Shown here: positions 9,820 to 21,165 of the stretch, piece after piece
Position numbering within the stretch: position 1 is the stretch's first letter
Layout: each line of letters begins with the position of its first letter
Assembly (NCBI GenBank): GCA_049724395.1
Contig: JAUGWO010000013.1
Coordinates: 1 to 64,000 of the forward strand
Reading direction: 5' to 3'
Origin: Spongospora subterranea f. sp. subterranea
Lineage: Eukaryota > Endomyxa: Phytomyxea > Phytomyxea > Plasmodiophorida
DNA length: 64,000 nucleotides
Made by a program: the position numbers and the translations under genes
The notes under the pieces: generated by a model
What the model was told of the DNA's origin: nothing
The model's input: the letters and a program-made list of their open reading frames with translations, nothing else
Database searches by the model: none

Positions 9820-11700
9820 ATTCCGATCACGTTATTGGCCCAATGTTGGCGACAGGCGGCTAACAGGAAATGGAGTTTATTCATTCAAGACATTCAGATT
9901 TCTGCAAATGGGCATTTACTGTTAAAGCAAATTCGTGTGGGTACATTGATGAGTTCAAAGCACGCTTGGTGGTCAAAGTATTTTCTCAACGGGCCAGGAA
10001 TGGACTACAATGATACATTTGCACCTGTTGCCCATAATGACAACAAAGGCTGATCATTGCGTTAGCTGTCAAGCATCGTTTGAAGCTGCGGCAAGCCGGT
10101 ATTTTAAACGCGTTCTTATGTGGTGACACCGATTTTGAAATCTACAAAGAAACAGCCCGAAGGGTACATCGACGAAGATCATCCTGAAGGTGCTTGTAGG
10201 CTTCAAAGTTGATGGCAAAATGCGGGCATTTTGGAAAGGACCCAAGTTATCGTCGAAGTCAAATTCGAATGGCTCTATGCAGTAAAAAATCTGATAATGG
10301 GTGATGTATCTGTTGTGCATTCGCAAAGACTCAGATTCTATGCTGATGCGTCCTTAAATCTAACGGAAGAGCTACGCGACCAGATTGCTCATGACGGTCA
10401 AGGATTTGTAGTAAATCATTTACATGATTTGCGTTTGGATCCACTTTCGGTTGTCCTCAAATCTTGGTTTACTGGCAAGGTTTTGAGGATGCGGATGCAA
10501 CGTGGGAGGCCCGCAGAGATAATATTGGCGGATGTTCCGACGTTGGCGAAACGATTCTTAGACTCACTCGCCAAGTTGGATGACGCTCCTTGCTTTACTT
10601 TGAAGAGGGGAATGTAGTCCCAAATGTGCTTGGCCCCTGACACCGCCAGCTACTTCGAGTCATTTTATGTTCTAAATAATATCACTTCTTCTTTTTTCTT
10701 CTGAGAAACTCAATAAGTATTTGTCGAATGATTTACATTTTTATTCGGGCTGAAGCTGATCCCTGCCTATACTATATCGTCAACGACGACTGCGTCATTC
10801 TGTTATCTTTGCACGTGGATAACAGGTACCTGATATCATGAGAAAGTTGGACATGAACTTTGGTGTTAAGTACCTAGGAGCTCCAGTTCAGCTAAGGATA
10901 CGCCAGAATATGATAGAGAACTATGTGTTGCCTTGATCAAGAAATCTACATTGACGAGCTAACTGACTCGGTTTAAAATGGTGCACTGCAAGGACGTGAC
11001 AACTCCTCACCAGCCCGGATGTTACCTTTGTGAAAGATATGTGCCCTGTTACTGATAGTGATAAGCATGATATGATGGACATTATATATGCAGAACTGGT
11101 TGGTGGACTTCAACTTTCTTTCGACAAGAACTCGCCCGGACATTGATTCCGTCGTATCACAACTGTGCCGCTTTATGCATAATCCGGGCATGCAACATTG
11201 GAAAGCTGCAAAGCGGGTCATGAGGTACTTGAGGGCACGAAATCGTGGGGCATTTGGGCAGGAGATCCGGATCAACGCCCAAGTACCAGTGGGTTTAGCT
11301 TCAAGATGTCCAATGGCCCAGTACCATGGAAAAGCCAAAGGCAACGCTCCACAGCATTATCTGCGTTGGAAGCGGAATATATGACACAATGTGCAACAGC
11401 CAGGCAAGCCGCTTGGACACAACAGTTGCTATCTGAAATGTTGAATAAATCCGGATTAATCACGATATATGGCGATAACAAATCTGTGGCGCGTAGAACA
11501 GATGCAACAACAAATCATATTCGAGTCCAGCATCACTTCACCAGGAACAAGATCGAAGATGAAACAAATCAGCTTAATATTGTCAAACAGAATGGATGAT
11601 CGCAGATTATCTATCCAAACCTAGATTTACTGAGAAGTTTAACTGGTGGAGATCTGCCATCGGAAATGACAGATGCCAGTTCGAGGAAGTGGGTGGGAAA
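9820..11700 (+). mobile_element. Ty1/copia retrotransposon relic (reverse transcriptase and RNase H)
   Basis: Copia landmarks appear in order but in shifting frames. GMDYNDTFAPV (about 10000) opens reverse transcriptase. KHRLKLRQAGILNAFLCG follows at about 10060-10130. DPCLYYI and LHVDN (about 10760-10830) correspond to the catalytic YVDD region, here degraded. The RNase H part (11198-11599) has ALSALEAEYM and a GDNKS block. Numerous shifts and stops make it dead. Long terminal repeats were not identified. The element is split at about 10215-10735 by a gypsy fragment. Confidence 0.85.
10215..10620 (+). mobile_element. Ty3/gypsy 3-prime fragment with chromodomain, inserted in copia
   Basis: The frame at 10231-10617 reads VVHSQRLRFYADASLN and then a chromodomain-like region. 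In an adjacent frame the chromodomain core WQGFEDADATWEARRDN is visible, after which the first frame resumes with ILADVPTLAKRF. This order (integrase tail, then chromodomain) is typical of gypsy chromoviruses. It lies between two parts of the copia reverse transcriptase and is itself frame-broken. Confidence 0.7.
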
Positions 11701-11749
11701 GACGACCAACCTGACATCTATCGGTGGTTAACGTACACTGGACAGCTGA

Positions 11750-12175
11750 CTAACCCCTTGTGGGCTTGCTTATGTTCGTTATTAATAAATTCTTGTTTGA
11801 CAAAACGGAATCCAAACTTCGATTATGTCAAAACTAGAACTCAAAGAATTCTTTTTTTTTATGATGAAGCTTAAATTGAGTGAGGAACAAATCGTTGAAT
11901 AGAATCAAAGGCTGCTTTAAGCATCCTGTAAATTTTGGGATATCAGGATACATAATGGCGGATACCGGTATTGCTTTGAATCAAAACAGCGGTGGCAGAT
12001 TGAGCAAGTTTACGGGGGATTTTGGCATTGGTTGAACGACACCCCTTGAATGAAACTGCAAAACGCTCTTGAATCTTGATCAATTTTAACGCATTTTTTT
12101 GGGTCAGTCGTCCATTCTTCCTTGCTTCTCAGGGTGTACCCAGTCAGACCCAGAGTGCGACGGCACTAGCGCCAG
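11750..12175. other. Intergenic, possible retrotransposon 3-prime remnant
   Basis: AT-rich sequence follows the copia RNase H. It may include long-terminal-repeat remains, but no matching second copy was found in the window. Confidence 0.3.
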
Positions 12176-12718
12176 TTGAAGGACTGGCGTGAGGAGGACA
12201 CCGTCCAACTCCATGACCGTCTCTCTCCGGACTCTTATACTGTGCACAAATTGGAGACATGGCCTCAGAGCTCATACCTCAACGGTAAAAGTCAGATGAA
12301 CATTTTCCAACGGTTGGCGAGGGTGGTTCTTGTGATTTGTCACGTCGTCCCAATCTGGTTCTCCCGTGCTGCTCTTCCAGTCAGAAATCAACAATTGCGT
12401 CTCGAGAAAATTAACGGTTCCGAAGAATTTGCCTTCCAAAACGTTGGGGGCGCGGGCATTGAGGCTTGTTGCGATCACGAGGAGCTTGCTCAGGTCGTAG
12501 CTCCCCCAGACGCATTCGCAATCGAAGACCTTCCTATTAGCACTTTGGTTCGCGAGTTGTCGTCAGACTCCGCGGGTTCCGACACCGCTGGTTATGATTC
12601 AGATTCAACGTCTGCACCTCGCCAAGCTGCGACGCCCAACTCGATATCAGTAGATGATCAAAACGAACAAGAAGGTGGTGTCAGTTTCGAATGGTTGTTT
12701 GGCAATCTGAAGATGTGA
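12176..12718 (+). CDS. Hypothetical protein
   Basis: This is a 180-codon frame without a recognised domain. An internal hydrophobic stretch (residues about 43-65) could be a membrane segment, and the C-terminal half is rich in Ser, Asp and Glu (low complexity). It sits between two transposon relics, so it may be transposon-derived or spurious. Confidence 0.25.
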   Translation: MKDWREEDTVQLHDRLSPDSYTVHKLETWPQSSYLNGKSQMNIFQRLARVVLVICHVVPIWFSRAALPVRNQQLRLEKINGSEEFAFQNVGGAGIEACCDHEELAQVVAPPDAFAIEDLPISTLVRELSSDSAGSDTAGYDSDSTSAPRQAATPNSISVDDQNEQEGGVSFEWLFGNLKM

Positions 12719-13482
12719 AGTTGATGCATTAGGTTCTTTGGCGGATTTTGCAAATTCAGGTGCGTTTGTGTTTTCATCCAAACCTGTCGCAAGTAAAGCC
12801 CAGCAGTCGAAATCATCTCAACGTAGCAGAATTCGTAAGAAATCGGTCCAACGACGAAATTAAAGTGATTCAAATCGTGTCGGATAATAAAATGATTGGT
12901 ACAATGCCTGATTCATCGCTAAACCCGCTCGCATAGTTGTAGTTAGGTCATTGATTGTCAGCCGGGCAACACGGTATCTACTATGACACGTGAATCGCCA
13001 AGCAAGCACGTTGAACGAGTTGTCCAATTGTGTCACACGTGATGACTGATGGTGCCTTAAGTTAATATGCACTGTTTGGCGTGCCAACACGTCACAGGGA
13101 ATGGTCAATGGGAGGGCGGTACCTGAGCACACTGACTTCGGTAGGTAACACAGTCAAATGGTACATCAACACACTTGTTTTGGGTTCTCAACACATCAAA
13201 GTAAGCAAACCACTCTGATTTAAGTATGCAACACGGTAGGATGGTGTACTTTAACTCACTTGTTGGATCGTCAACACACCCAATAACAATCAGGATTCCG
13301 AAATAAATATTCCTTATTTATTGCTTCTGTGCCGTTTCGGCCACGGTCGTAATCGTGGCCGAATTGCTGGACTTACTGCAACTGCTTGAGGGGTTCTTCA
13401 TTACCCATTGGTCGAAAACGATATTGAGGTGCCGGTATCCAAATCCATTGCTGCTACCTGGATGATAATGGACATTCGAAAG

Positions 13483-15462
13483 TCATTTTCGCAGTTTGAA
13501 TTGTTGGATTGCAACATGGCAACGGTTTGTTGAGGCAGGTCCTGCGAGCCTGGGACGGCCCGGTCCAGCGACTGGATCACGGTTTCGGCGATTTATTTCC
13601 GGACCTGGGACGGCAACACCACGGCCTCGAACAAGGCCATTCACATTTCGGTGAATGTGACCGCGGCGCCGCCGGTTTACTGGTATTGATCGGGGTTTAC
13701 CAACCGTTCGACCGGTGGAGGAACTCCTTCCACATGCCGGCCAGTAACAAAGCATGCATGCATGCATAAAATGCACACAAATGCCAAATTCGAGAAAATA
13801 TTGGCAATTACATTTGCGTGGATTAACTGAGACTAACCACCCATCAGGGTGACATGCCAAGGCGCTCCATTCGTAGAAATTTTTTGTTATCGGTAACTTT
13901 TTTTATTTCAGAGAAATCCGCATTGTCGAGTCCATCCTCCTCATCCACCAATGGATGCTCGAACTGAGATACCAGCTTTTCTTTCATGTTTTCAACCAAT
14001 CGGTAATGAAGTTGCTCCCCGGATCTTAGTTTGTTGAATCGCAAAATGATACGTTTCGATGCCACTGGTGATAGGTGAAACGTTCGATTATTTTCGGATT
14101 AACAGAGGCATAACTGCCTAAATTATTCCACAAGTTTTGGGATGACCAATCGACGTCTGCCCAATGCCTGCAATATAACAGTCAACTGCAGCCTGTCGAA
14201 AGACGATATGATACCTCCTTGATCCGAGCATTAAAACCTTCATTGGGGTTGTTGGTAGACGATCGTCCTGGTTCCGTATAATGTACAGCCCGTAGCGAGA
14301 ACCTACCATGTAGCCATTGGGCTTCAAATACTCTGCAAACCGCTGGACTGCAGGAGGACTCGTGGCGTTGCGCCAATGATACTGGACTTCTGAAAAAATC
14401 ATGGGAAATGATTTCCCGTTCGGCCCAACGAACGCCATCGCAATGGTCCCAACACTGTGATTCTCGCCTCATCAGTTGAAATTACAACAAAGGGTGAAAA
14501 TATGCATTTCTGAGCAGATGAAAAAGCGCATGAGATACTGTATGAACAATCTCTGAACATACTGCTTACGGTATCTCAGCTCCATCGGCATCGCCCACCA
14601 TAAAGTCGGGGACGGAATTAAAATCACATTTTTCAAGGATTATGTTTCGGAGTGATAACAGCACGTATTCACAGTCCCTCTGCTGTCCTGTGGAGCAACT
14701 GCTCATCGACAACAGGTGGAACTTTCCCGCGAAATCAGAATACCGGATATGACACCCTGTTTGTCTTGAACGTTGTGTCCATATGGCACAAGACATGAAC
14801 GTCAGGGTCTGCTCTGACTATTTCGATAAACTTGGTCAGAAAACCCTTATAAGTTAAGCCTGGAAATGCAGAGTCAATAGTGACTAAGTTCGATGAAGAT
14901 GAAGCTCGACTGATGCGGAAAGGACGTTCGTCGGAACCGACACAAACAACGACGGCACCGTCACGCTCGTCAACGCCGAAAATAAAAGCATCATGAGGGT
15001 CCTGTTGTATGGCTTGAGTGTTGCAAGTTTCGTCAAAACTGCTTCCAGCGTGTTGATTTGCCCTTTGTCTCGCCTAACGCGCTTGGCAAAGCTTTGGTGC
15101 TGGAGCGTAGGATTGATTATTTTCCGGTTCCCCAAAATCCGGTGTCCTGCGACATCGAGCAATATGTTTTTCTAGAATTTTCGGAGTACGGTGGGGTCTT
15201 CATCCAATAATTCTTTACTCCTGTGCTTCATAAGACTATTTACCTGAGGATCATTCACCATTCAGCATTTACAGTACTCAGAGTCCGAACAACATTTTAC
15301 AGTTTGTTTAGCTGGTGAGGGCAGGGCATCAGCCTCAAAGATGACGAGGTGTTTTCCTCGGATCAAAACTTCTGATGATCCATCAACAGTCCATGTATTG
15401 ATGGCGTATCTAGCACCACAAAACAGATTATGTTCTCCTTCAACCTCTGCGAAACACCGCAC
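13483..15462 (-). pseudogene. MULE transposase pseudogene with SWIM zinc finger
   Basis: Read on the minus strand, the pieces are: a FLYWCH-like N-terminus with RCFAEVEG and the Cys pair around 15400; a middle section at 15162-14884; a catalytic-domain remnant at 14796-14566 carrying DFMVGDADGAEIP; a TNNPNEGFNARIKE block at about 14210 (compare the STNNPxExxN pattern of MULE transposases); and a SWIM zinc finger CNCQYFLEFGICVHFMHACM at about 13800. The frame breaks between every piece show it is inactive. The C-terminal basic region rich in Arg, Pro and Gly is also common in this family. Confidence 0.75.
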
Positions 15463-16257
15463 GGATGTGCATCTGGCGTAACGTTGCCTTATTTAATGGG
15501 GATCGATCGTTCGTGGATCACCATTGTCTTTATGCAAGAAGCTGCACGACCGCTAACTGGGATCTAAACACTATGTGCAACGGTAACGTCGCTCGTATAT
15601 GTTTCAACGTTACTGCCTCGTTGATATCAATTGCGAATGCGAGTCAATCATGATCTGCGACATCATCATCGAAATCGGGATCAAACCTTTCCTTACATTA
15701 AACTTCCAATAACAACATTATGCATATGTCTGGAGCCTGGAAGCGTCTTTCGAAAGTCAACTCCAATGAAATGAATTTTCACACCATAGATGGTTAATGT
15801 TCATCAAATGTTGAACATTAACAGATGGCGACTTGAATTGGCTTGGCCTGGAACTCTGCACAATGTCTAGAAGTGATTATTGCGGTTTGAGGCCCACTGG
15901 TCGTGAAAGGATCAGCTGACGACTTTTATTTATTGGATCGGTCTGAAACTTTGCACAAAGTCTGTGCATAATGTCTACATAATGTCTCAACGGATTGCCG
16001 AATCATAGCGGTGGCATTGCCATGGATGTACGCAGGTTCGAACCGTTGGAACACTAACGTCGCCGGTTCGATTATGACGCATAACAACGGCAATGACGTT
16101 CGCACGTCATTAGTGTGTGGTTCGCATCCCAGCGCGCATCGTCGGCCGCCAGTCGTTTTCCAATTGTGGATTCTCCTCGGGGATCGGCGATTGTCTCTTG
16201 AGCATCGGGCGTATCTCCCTATCGACCGCATTGTATTATTCATCATCAATCTGGAGT

Positions 16258-16760
16258 CTGGAGTCACGAACCAGGAGCCCGCAAGGTTGAAATCGAACAT
16301 GTTGGAGTCACAAGCCAGGAGCCCGCAAGGTTGGAATCGAACATGTTCGACCTGCCGTCGACGACGACAATTTCGGCAGCAGTTGGGATGACCCGATATA
16401 TATCAACTGTGCCGACGTCGATAACTGAGTTGGAATCGAACATGGTGGAGTCACGAGCCAGGAGCCCGCAAGGTTGGAATTAAACATGTTAGACTCAATC
16501 GGCAGCAGTTGGGAATTCAATGTATATCGGGTATTCCCAACTGCTGCCGACTGAGTCTAACATGCTTGACTCCAACCTTGCGGGCTCCTGTCTCTGGCTC
16601 GTGACTCCACCATGTTCATTATTCAATATATATCGGGTATTCCCAACTGCTGCCGACTGAGTCTAACATGCTTGACTCCAACCTTGCGGGCTCCTGTCTC
16701 TGGCTCGTGACTCCACCATGTTCATTATTCAATATATATCGGGTATTCCCAACTAGTGTG
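16258..16760. repeat. Nested direct and inverted repeats, about 108-bp unit
   Basis: The phrase AGGAGCCCGCAAGGTTG recurs at 16278, 16317 and 16459. Its reverse complement recurs twice in a unit of about 108 bp (from about 16525 and 16633) that starts TATTCCCAACTGCTGCCGAC. The forward and reverse sets face each other around 16515, so the block is at once tandem and palindromic. Each reverse unit ends in a short TATATATCGGG tract. Confidence 0.8.
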
Positions 16761-17054
16761 TTGAAGACTCATTTAAAAAGGAGGTAATCCGAATGACGCG
16801 CGGTGTCAATGGAAAATCTCCGAGTTCAAGAATACCATTCCTAGTGTGTTGTAGTGTGTCGGTTTTTGGTGTGTTGGAATCCCAAATCCAAATCCTTGTG
16901 TGTTGGAGCTGTTGGAGCCCCATTTCTAGTGTGTTTAGAATTTAGATCTATATTTGGTGTCAGTAGGCGGACCTTTTTCTTAACAGGGACAGTGGGTCAT
17001 GCCCCCGATGCCCCCGATGCCATGCGTCGCACCAGTTTTTTTCATTGAAGCCGT

Positions 17055-17468
17055 ATGGAGGTATTGTCGGTTCGGCTATTGATTGCTGTGGCGATGATCG
17101 CCTTCTCCGCTGTCGCGGCGCCTGCACTGGAGTCGAACCAGCTACCCGTTGAGGAACAACCTGATTCGAAACCGAGCCTTGGGCAGTGCCAGCATGATCA
17201 AGATTTGCCAAGTGGCACTGCCTTTAAAAGAGTTTTAAATCTAGTACGCTATTTCGAAAATCCCTGTACTATACAGGAAGCAGATCCTGAATCTCAAGCC
17301 ACCAATACCGACCCTGTCGAAGGAAAACGCCAACCATTTTTGGGGCTGTCGATTCCTAAGATCAGTCGTCCGGAGAAGGGTTTCCGTCAAGATCGCCTAT
17401 CGATATTTGGTGATATCATGAACAACGATAAAGGTACTAATTCCCCATTTTCAGGAATCCAGTCATGA
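17055..17468 (+). CDS. Predicted secreted protein
   Basis: This frame has a typical signal peptide (residues 1-22: hydrophobic LLIAVAMIAFSAVAA then Ala-Pro cleavage context) and a hydrophilic Cys-containing body of about 115 residues. No domain is recognised. Frames at 17517-17885 and 17804-17998 on the same strand may be further exons (an acceptor-like TTGCAG precedes 17811), but I could not join them securely. It might belong to a lineage-specific secreted family. Confidence 0.45.
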   Translation: MEVLSVRLLIAVAMIAFSAVAAPALESNQLPVEEQPDSKPSLGQCQHDQDLPSGTAFKRVLNLVRYFENPCTIQEADPESQATNTDPVEGKRQPFLGLSIPKISRPEKGFRQDRLSIFGDIMNNDKGTNSPFSGIQS

Positions 17469-18021
17469 TGGTTGCTTTAGGGGTGCAGCCGAACGCTGAG
17501 AAACCCACACATCAATTTGAGTTCAACGCGAAAGATACACGTCGATGTGGTCAATCTGAACTGTTTTCAACGTCTCGTAGAGGAAATCAAAAAAGATCTC
17601 CCGGAACGAAAACTCCATCGCGCCGAAAACAGACTGTTTGCTAGCCCCATTTATCAATACAAATCTGGGTGTCAGAGTGCAATAATGGAAAATGACTCAA
17701 GGGGACTTAAAATCACAGTTGGAGTATTTGGTTTTGATATGGTGTCGGACCCCTTGCTTGAGAGTCGAACCCCGTCAATCGCGATAGCAACAACACCTGT
17801 TAATTGCAGCAAGAAATTCAACAATTTTACATCGTGGGCGTTAACACGGTTGGAGCCTCCACATGGCATCGCTATGCAGAGATGACATTGGTCAATGTTG
17901 ACTGGGGATATACTGGGACGATGGGCGACATTGGACAAACAATGAGCGATAGGTTCACGTTGACAGAAAAGAAATTAGGTCTTGAACCTCCATGATTTTG
18001 GCCGCAAATTTCATAAACGTT

Positions 18022-18730
18022 TTATGTTTGTATTGAGCGATGACCGATGTTATCGCTCGTTGTACCCGATCGAGGCGATATATGGATACGATTCCCTAAT
18101 AAACTCCCCGGCAAGGGCATCGGATGCAATCGATCCTGTATACGGCCAATGACCGATTCGAACATCGTCGGGCGCATTCCGGAATGCGTTTCTACTAAGG
18201 TCATATTGTGCTCGTCAGCGAACTGCTTCATCGTCTCTGAACTAACACCATTCGCCCCTGCGGCTCCACGATTTCAACAAACGGAAAAACGGAAATGACG
18301 GCGCCGACAACAAAAACCTGTTGGGAGATCGGATTTGTTTCCGACCAGAAAAAATGGGATTCCATTGGCTTTTCCGACGGAGCTGAGCCAGTCCTCGATG
18401 TGGAGCAAGGTCGTGCGATCGGTTCGATCAAAAACACAGACCTGACAAGATCATATTTCAGGATCAGTATCAGCGTAATTGAGCAGTATTGGAGCGTGGA
18501 TTTACAATGGCGGCGCAAACCGAGCAATATCGGTGCAATTGACGCATGAATCTCGGGGCGCCAGGTATATCGATGTAGCGGACAACGGTGCCGTCTGGAT
18601 ATAATTTCGACTCGACAGCTGCGAACATACGTTTGTTTTTGACTTCCACCTCCAGCTCGGCATTGATCAGTGCCGATTTCCCAACGTTCCCATCGCCAAT
18701 TACTCCAATCGTGAACGCGATTCCCTCCAT
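18022..18730 (-). CDS. Ras-superfamily small GTPase without lipidation motif
   Basis: Exons 18730-18506, 18441-18318 and 18236-18022 (introns 64 and 81 nt) give 187 residues. The motifs are the P-loop GDGNVGKSA (about residues 10-18), G3 as DIPG where DTAG is usual, G4 NKSD with the LVGNKSDL context, and G5 as ETHSG. The switch I region is short and unlike Rab. The C-terminus ends HRSIQT, with no CAAX or CC box for prenylation. The family call is secure. The subgroup is not: a Rab-like protein of the RABL/IFT27 type is possible given other flagellar genes nearby, but this is inference. Confidence 0.75.
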
Positions 18731-19175
18731 TTCGGTCACATGGAGAGAAAAATCTCGAGTACTCTCAACCCATTGAAAAATCGCAGATATTTCAAGTTTT
18801 CCCTCGAAGTAAGTCAAAATGGCCAAGTGCAAACCCTTTGATGTTTTGTGCAAGCATCTAGTGTATAGCAAACCTGATTTGCCCTATTGGCACAACGATT
18901 CTCAATTTAAAAAAAGGGCAAATAACTTGCACGACTTGGATGATTTTGTTCATCAACAATCTGTCGCTATTCGCAAGTTTCTAATTTAGAGCATCACCTA
19001 ACCTCATTAGCTGAACAAAGCTCCGATAGGTTATCGCCGAAATCATAGCGTTAACCTTGGTCCACGATTTCAAAACAAAAAGGGATTAGATTGCCAACGG
19101 CCGGAAACAACTTATCTACCTTTATTGCCATTTCTACAATAAATTCTATGACCCCGGGTTATTGATCAAACGCTT

Positions 19176-20484
19176 TTAGCCGCTTTCCGCAACTTCTGCC
19201 CTGATCGGGTCGAAATACGAATGGGCCATGGCTTCCTGGCAAGTCGCTCTGGCCTGATGATCATATTGTAGCAAAGAGTTGAGAAAATCGAGGGCCTCGT
19301 CCGACACCAGAGGGCGACATTGGGGAGTCACAAACACGCTCCAGGACTTTCGAGGTGTGTTCCCGCTGGGCAACAGGCCGTCGAAATGGCTATCCAACGT
19401 GATGTTGTACTTGGCCAGATATGCATTGAACTCCTGACCGTTACAATCACTTGATTTGCTATGAACTGTTATAATTCCCACTTACTCTGACTCCCAAAAC
19501 GCGAACAATTTTGACAAGTTGGTCATAGTTATCTTTGCCCTGGAAAAAAGGTTCCTTCTTGAATATGATGCCAGCGAACATGCATCCAAGACTCCATAAG
19601 TCCAGAGAATAATCATAGTCGCGCAAATCAACCAGCAATTCCGGCCCTGAGATTGTTTTAACACATAAAAAATGAACTACATAACGGAAACCTTTACCTT
19701 TGAAATACCTGGAAGCGACGCGGACGTTGTATTCTTTGCCAGGATGGTAAAATTCGGCCAGGCCCCAATCAATTAAGCGTAGCGTTCGGCGATTATGATC
19801 GATCATGACATTGTGGGGTTTCACCTACCAACGCAGATGATTAGACCCCAACCAAACCGTATATCCAGCTGACTATGGTTTTACATCTCGATGCATTACA
19901 CCACGAGAATGGCAAGCATCCAAAGCGCGAAGGATCTGGTACATGTAAAACCGAATGTCGTAATCCGACAGTTGTGGATAAAGAATCTGCAACCGAATTC
20001 GGTCAATACAACAATGGCCAACATCAACCTGGTACCTTGAAATCAACCGTATCGACATATTCGAATATCAGCGATGGTGTCTTGGAATGAGGATCTCTAA
20101 CGATATCCAATAGCGATATGACATTACGGCACCCGCAAAGGTTCTGTAGGATCTTTATTTCGCGCTTAATCTTTTTTTTTTTACAGGTTTCAGGATTTTA
20201 ATAACGCACGGTGAATCCGTCTTTGTATTGTATCCTTCGAACACTTCCGAATATTTCCCGCGCCCAATCTTCCGTACTATTTCATAACTCTCGGGGGACC
20301 TACAGAAAAACACGCATCAGCGTTGACAAAACCGCCAGGGACAGAAAAAAGACGCGCAACATCACCTCCAGTGAATCTGGAACGATTCATAATCCCAGTA
20401 TTCCTTGGGCTGATCTACATTGGCATTAGGATAGGCCCTAGCAACGCTAGATATGCCCCGATTGCGATTGCGTGAGCCGGACAT
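19176..20484 (-). CDS. CKA1: Casein kinase 2 catalytic subunit alpha
   Basis: At least six exons on the minus strand rebuild nearly the whole CK2 alpha. The blocks are [32 protein letters not shown] (glycine loop), [39 protein letters not shown] (catalytic loop), [20 protein letters not shown] (the DWG form of the DFG motif is CK2-specific), [19 protein letters not shown] and [11 protein letters not shown]. Start M at 20484 gives [10 protein letters not shown], as in other fungi. Introns include 20365-20300. One problem is visible: the A run encoding the KKKK motif near 20171-20182 is one base short, which breaks the frame inside an essential segment. This is most likely a sequence error. CK2 is a constitutive Ser/Thr kinase of nucleus and cytoplasm. 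Confidence 0.9.
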
Positions 20485-21165
20485 GGCGAAACAGCAGCAG
20501 CCGGTTCCGAACCCAGACCTTAGCGGGTGAGCCCAGGTTACCGATTGGTGCCTAGATGGCGAATATTCAAACAAGGGATTATTGCGTAGGTCCGACACCG
20601 GACCGATGTTACACTTGTGACTCTCACATACACCTCTGTCTCCGTCTGACTTATGGTACAGTTGACTGGACTGGCCGGGGCTGAGCTCCACATGAGCACG
20701 TCCCTCGCTCAACACTCAACAAAGAGCCTGTTTTTTTTTTGCCGTTATTGAGCCATATACAGGTTATTGAGGCCTATTGTGATTACACAGAATTAATAGT
20801 ATATACAGTCTAAGTGTAATCGGTGATTTTATTGAAATTTTATTTTCATGCAGATGAAGCACTTTTCCCGATATGCTCACGATATTGCAGTGTCGGAGCC
20901 GCGCCCCCGATAACCTCGGCAAGATGCGGCGCGAAACCAATAACCATACTAGTATGTTTCAACACAGAATACACAGCCTCGAACTAACACCAATGCTCAT
21001 TGATTCTCAAAAACAGTACTCAATGAGGTTTTGTGATCTGTGAGGGCGAATTGGCTCAAATTGTGATTAGGAATGTATGAGAAAAAGGACCTATAGCGAA
21101 CACAGATTCGAATCTGAAAACTATGCATAAACCCTTTCATATAGATCTTCGATGAGACTGACGTT
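20485..21165. other. Intergenic between CK2 alpha and the DDB1-like gene
   Basis: This stretch holds the CK2 alpha promoter and the 3-prime side of the next minus-strand gene. No other gene is supported. Confidence 0.5.

Larger units (their letters stand above)
12960..16940 (-). mobile_element. Mutator-like (MULE) element relic with inverted subterminal repeats
   Basis: A minus-strand transposase relic (15462-13483) lies between two regions rich in the same word in opposite orientation: CAACACAC/CAACACGG-type words at about 12960-13290 and GTGTGTTG-type words at about 16758-16940. Inverted arrays of short words at the ends are expected of long subterminal repeats. The exact ends and any target duplication (9-11 bp for MULEs) could not be fixed by eye, so the boundaries are approximate. 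Confidence 0.5.

Noticed and set aside
15990-16060. Possible tRNA (GGTTCGAACC box)
   Set aside because: A T-arm-like word is present, but no matching acceptor stem or anticodon arm can be formed at the right spacing.
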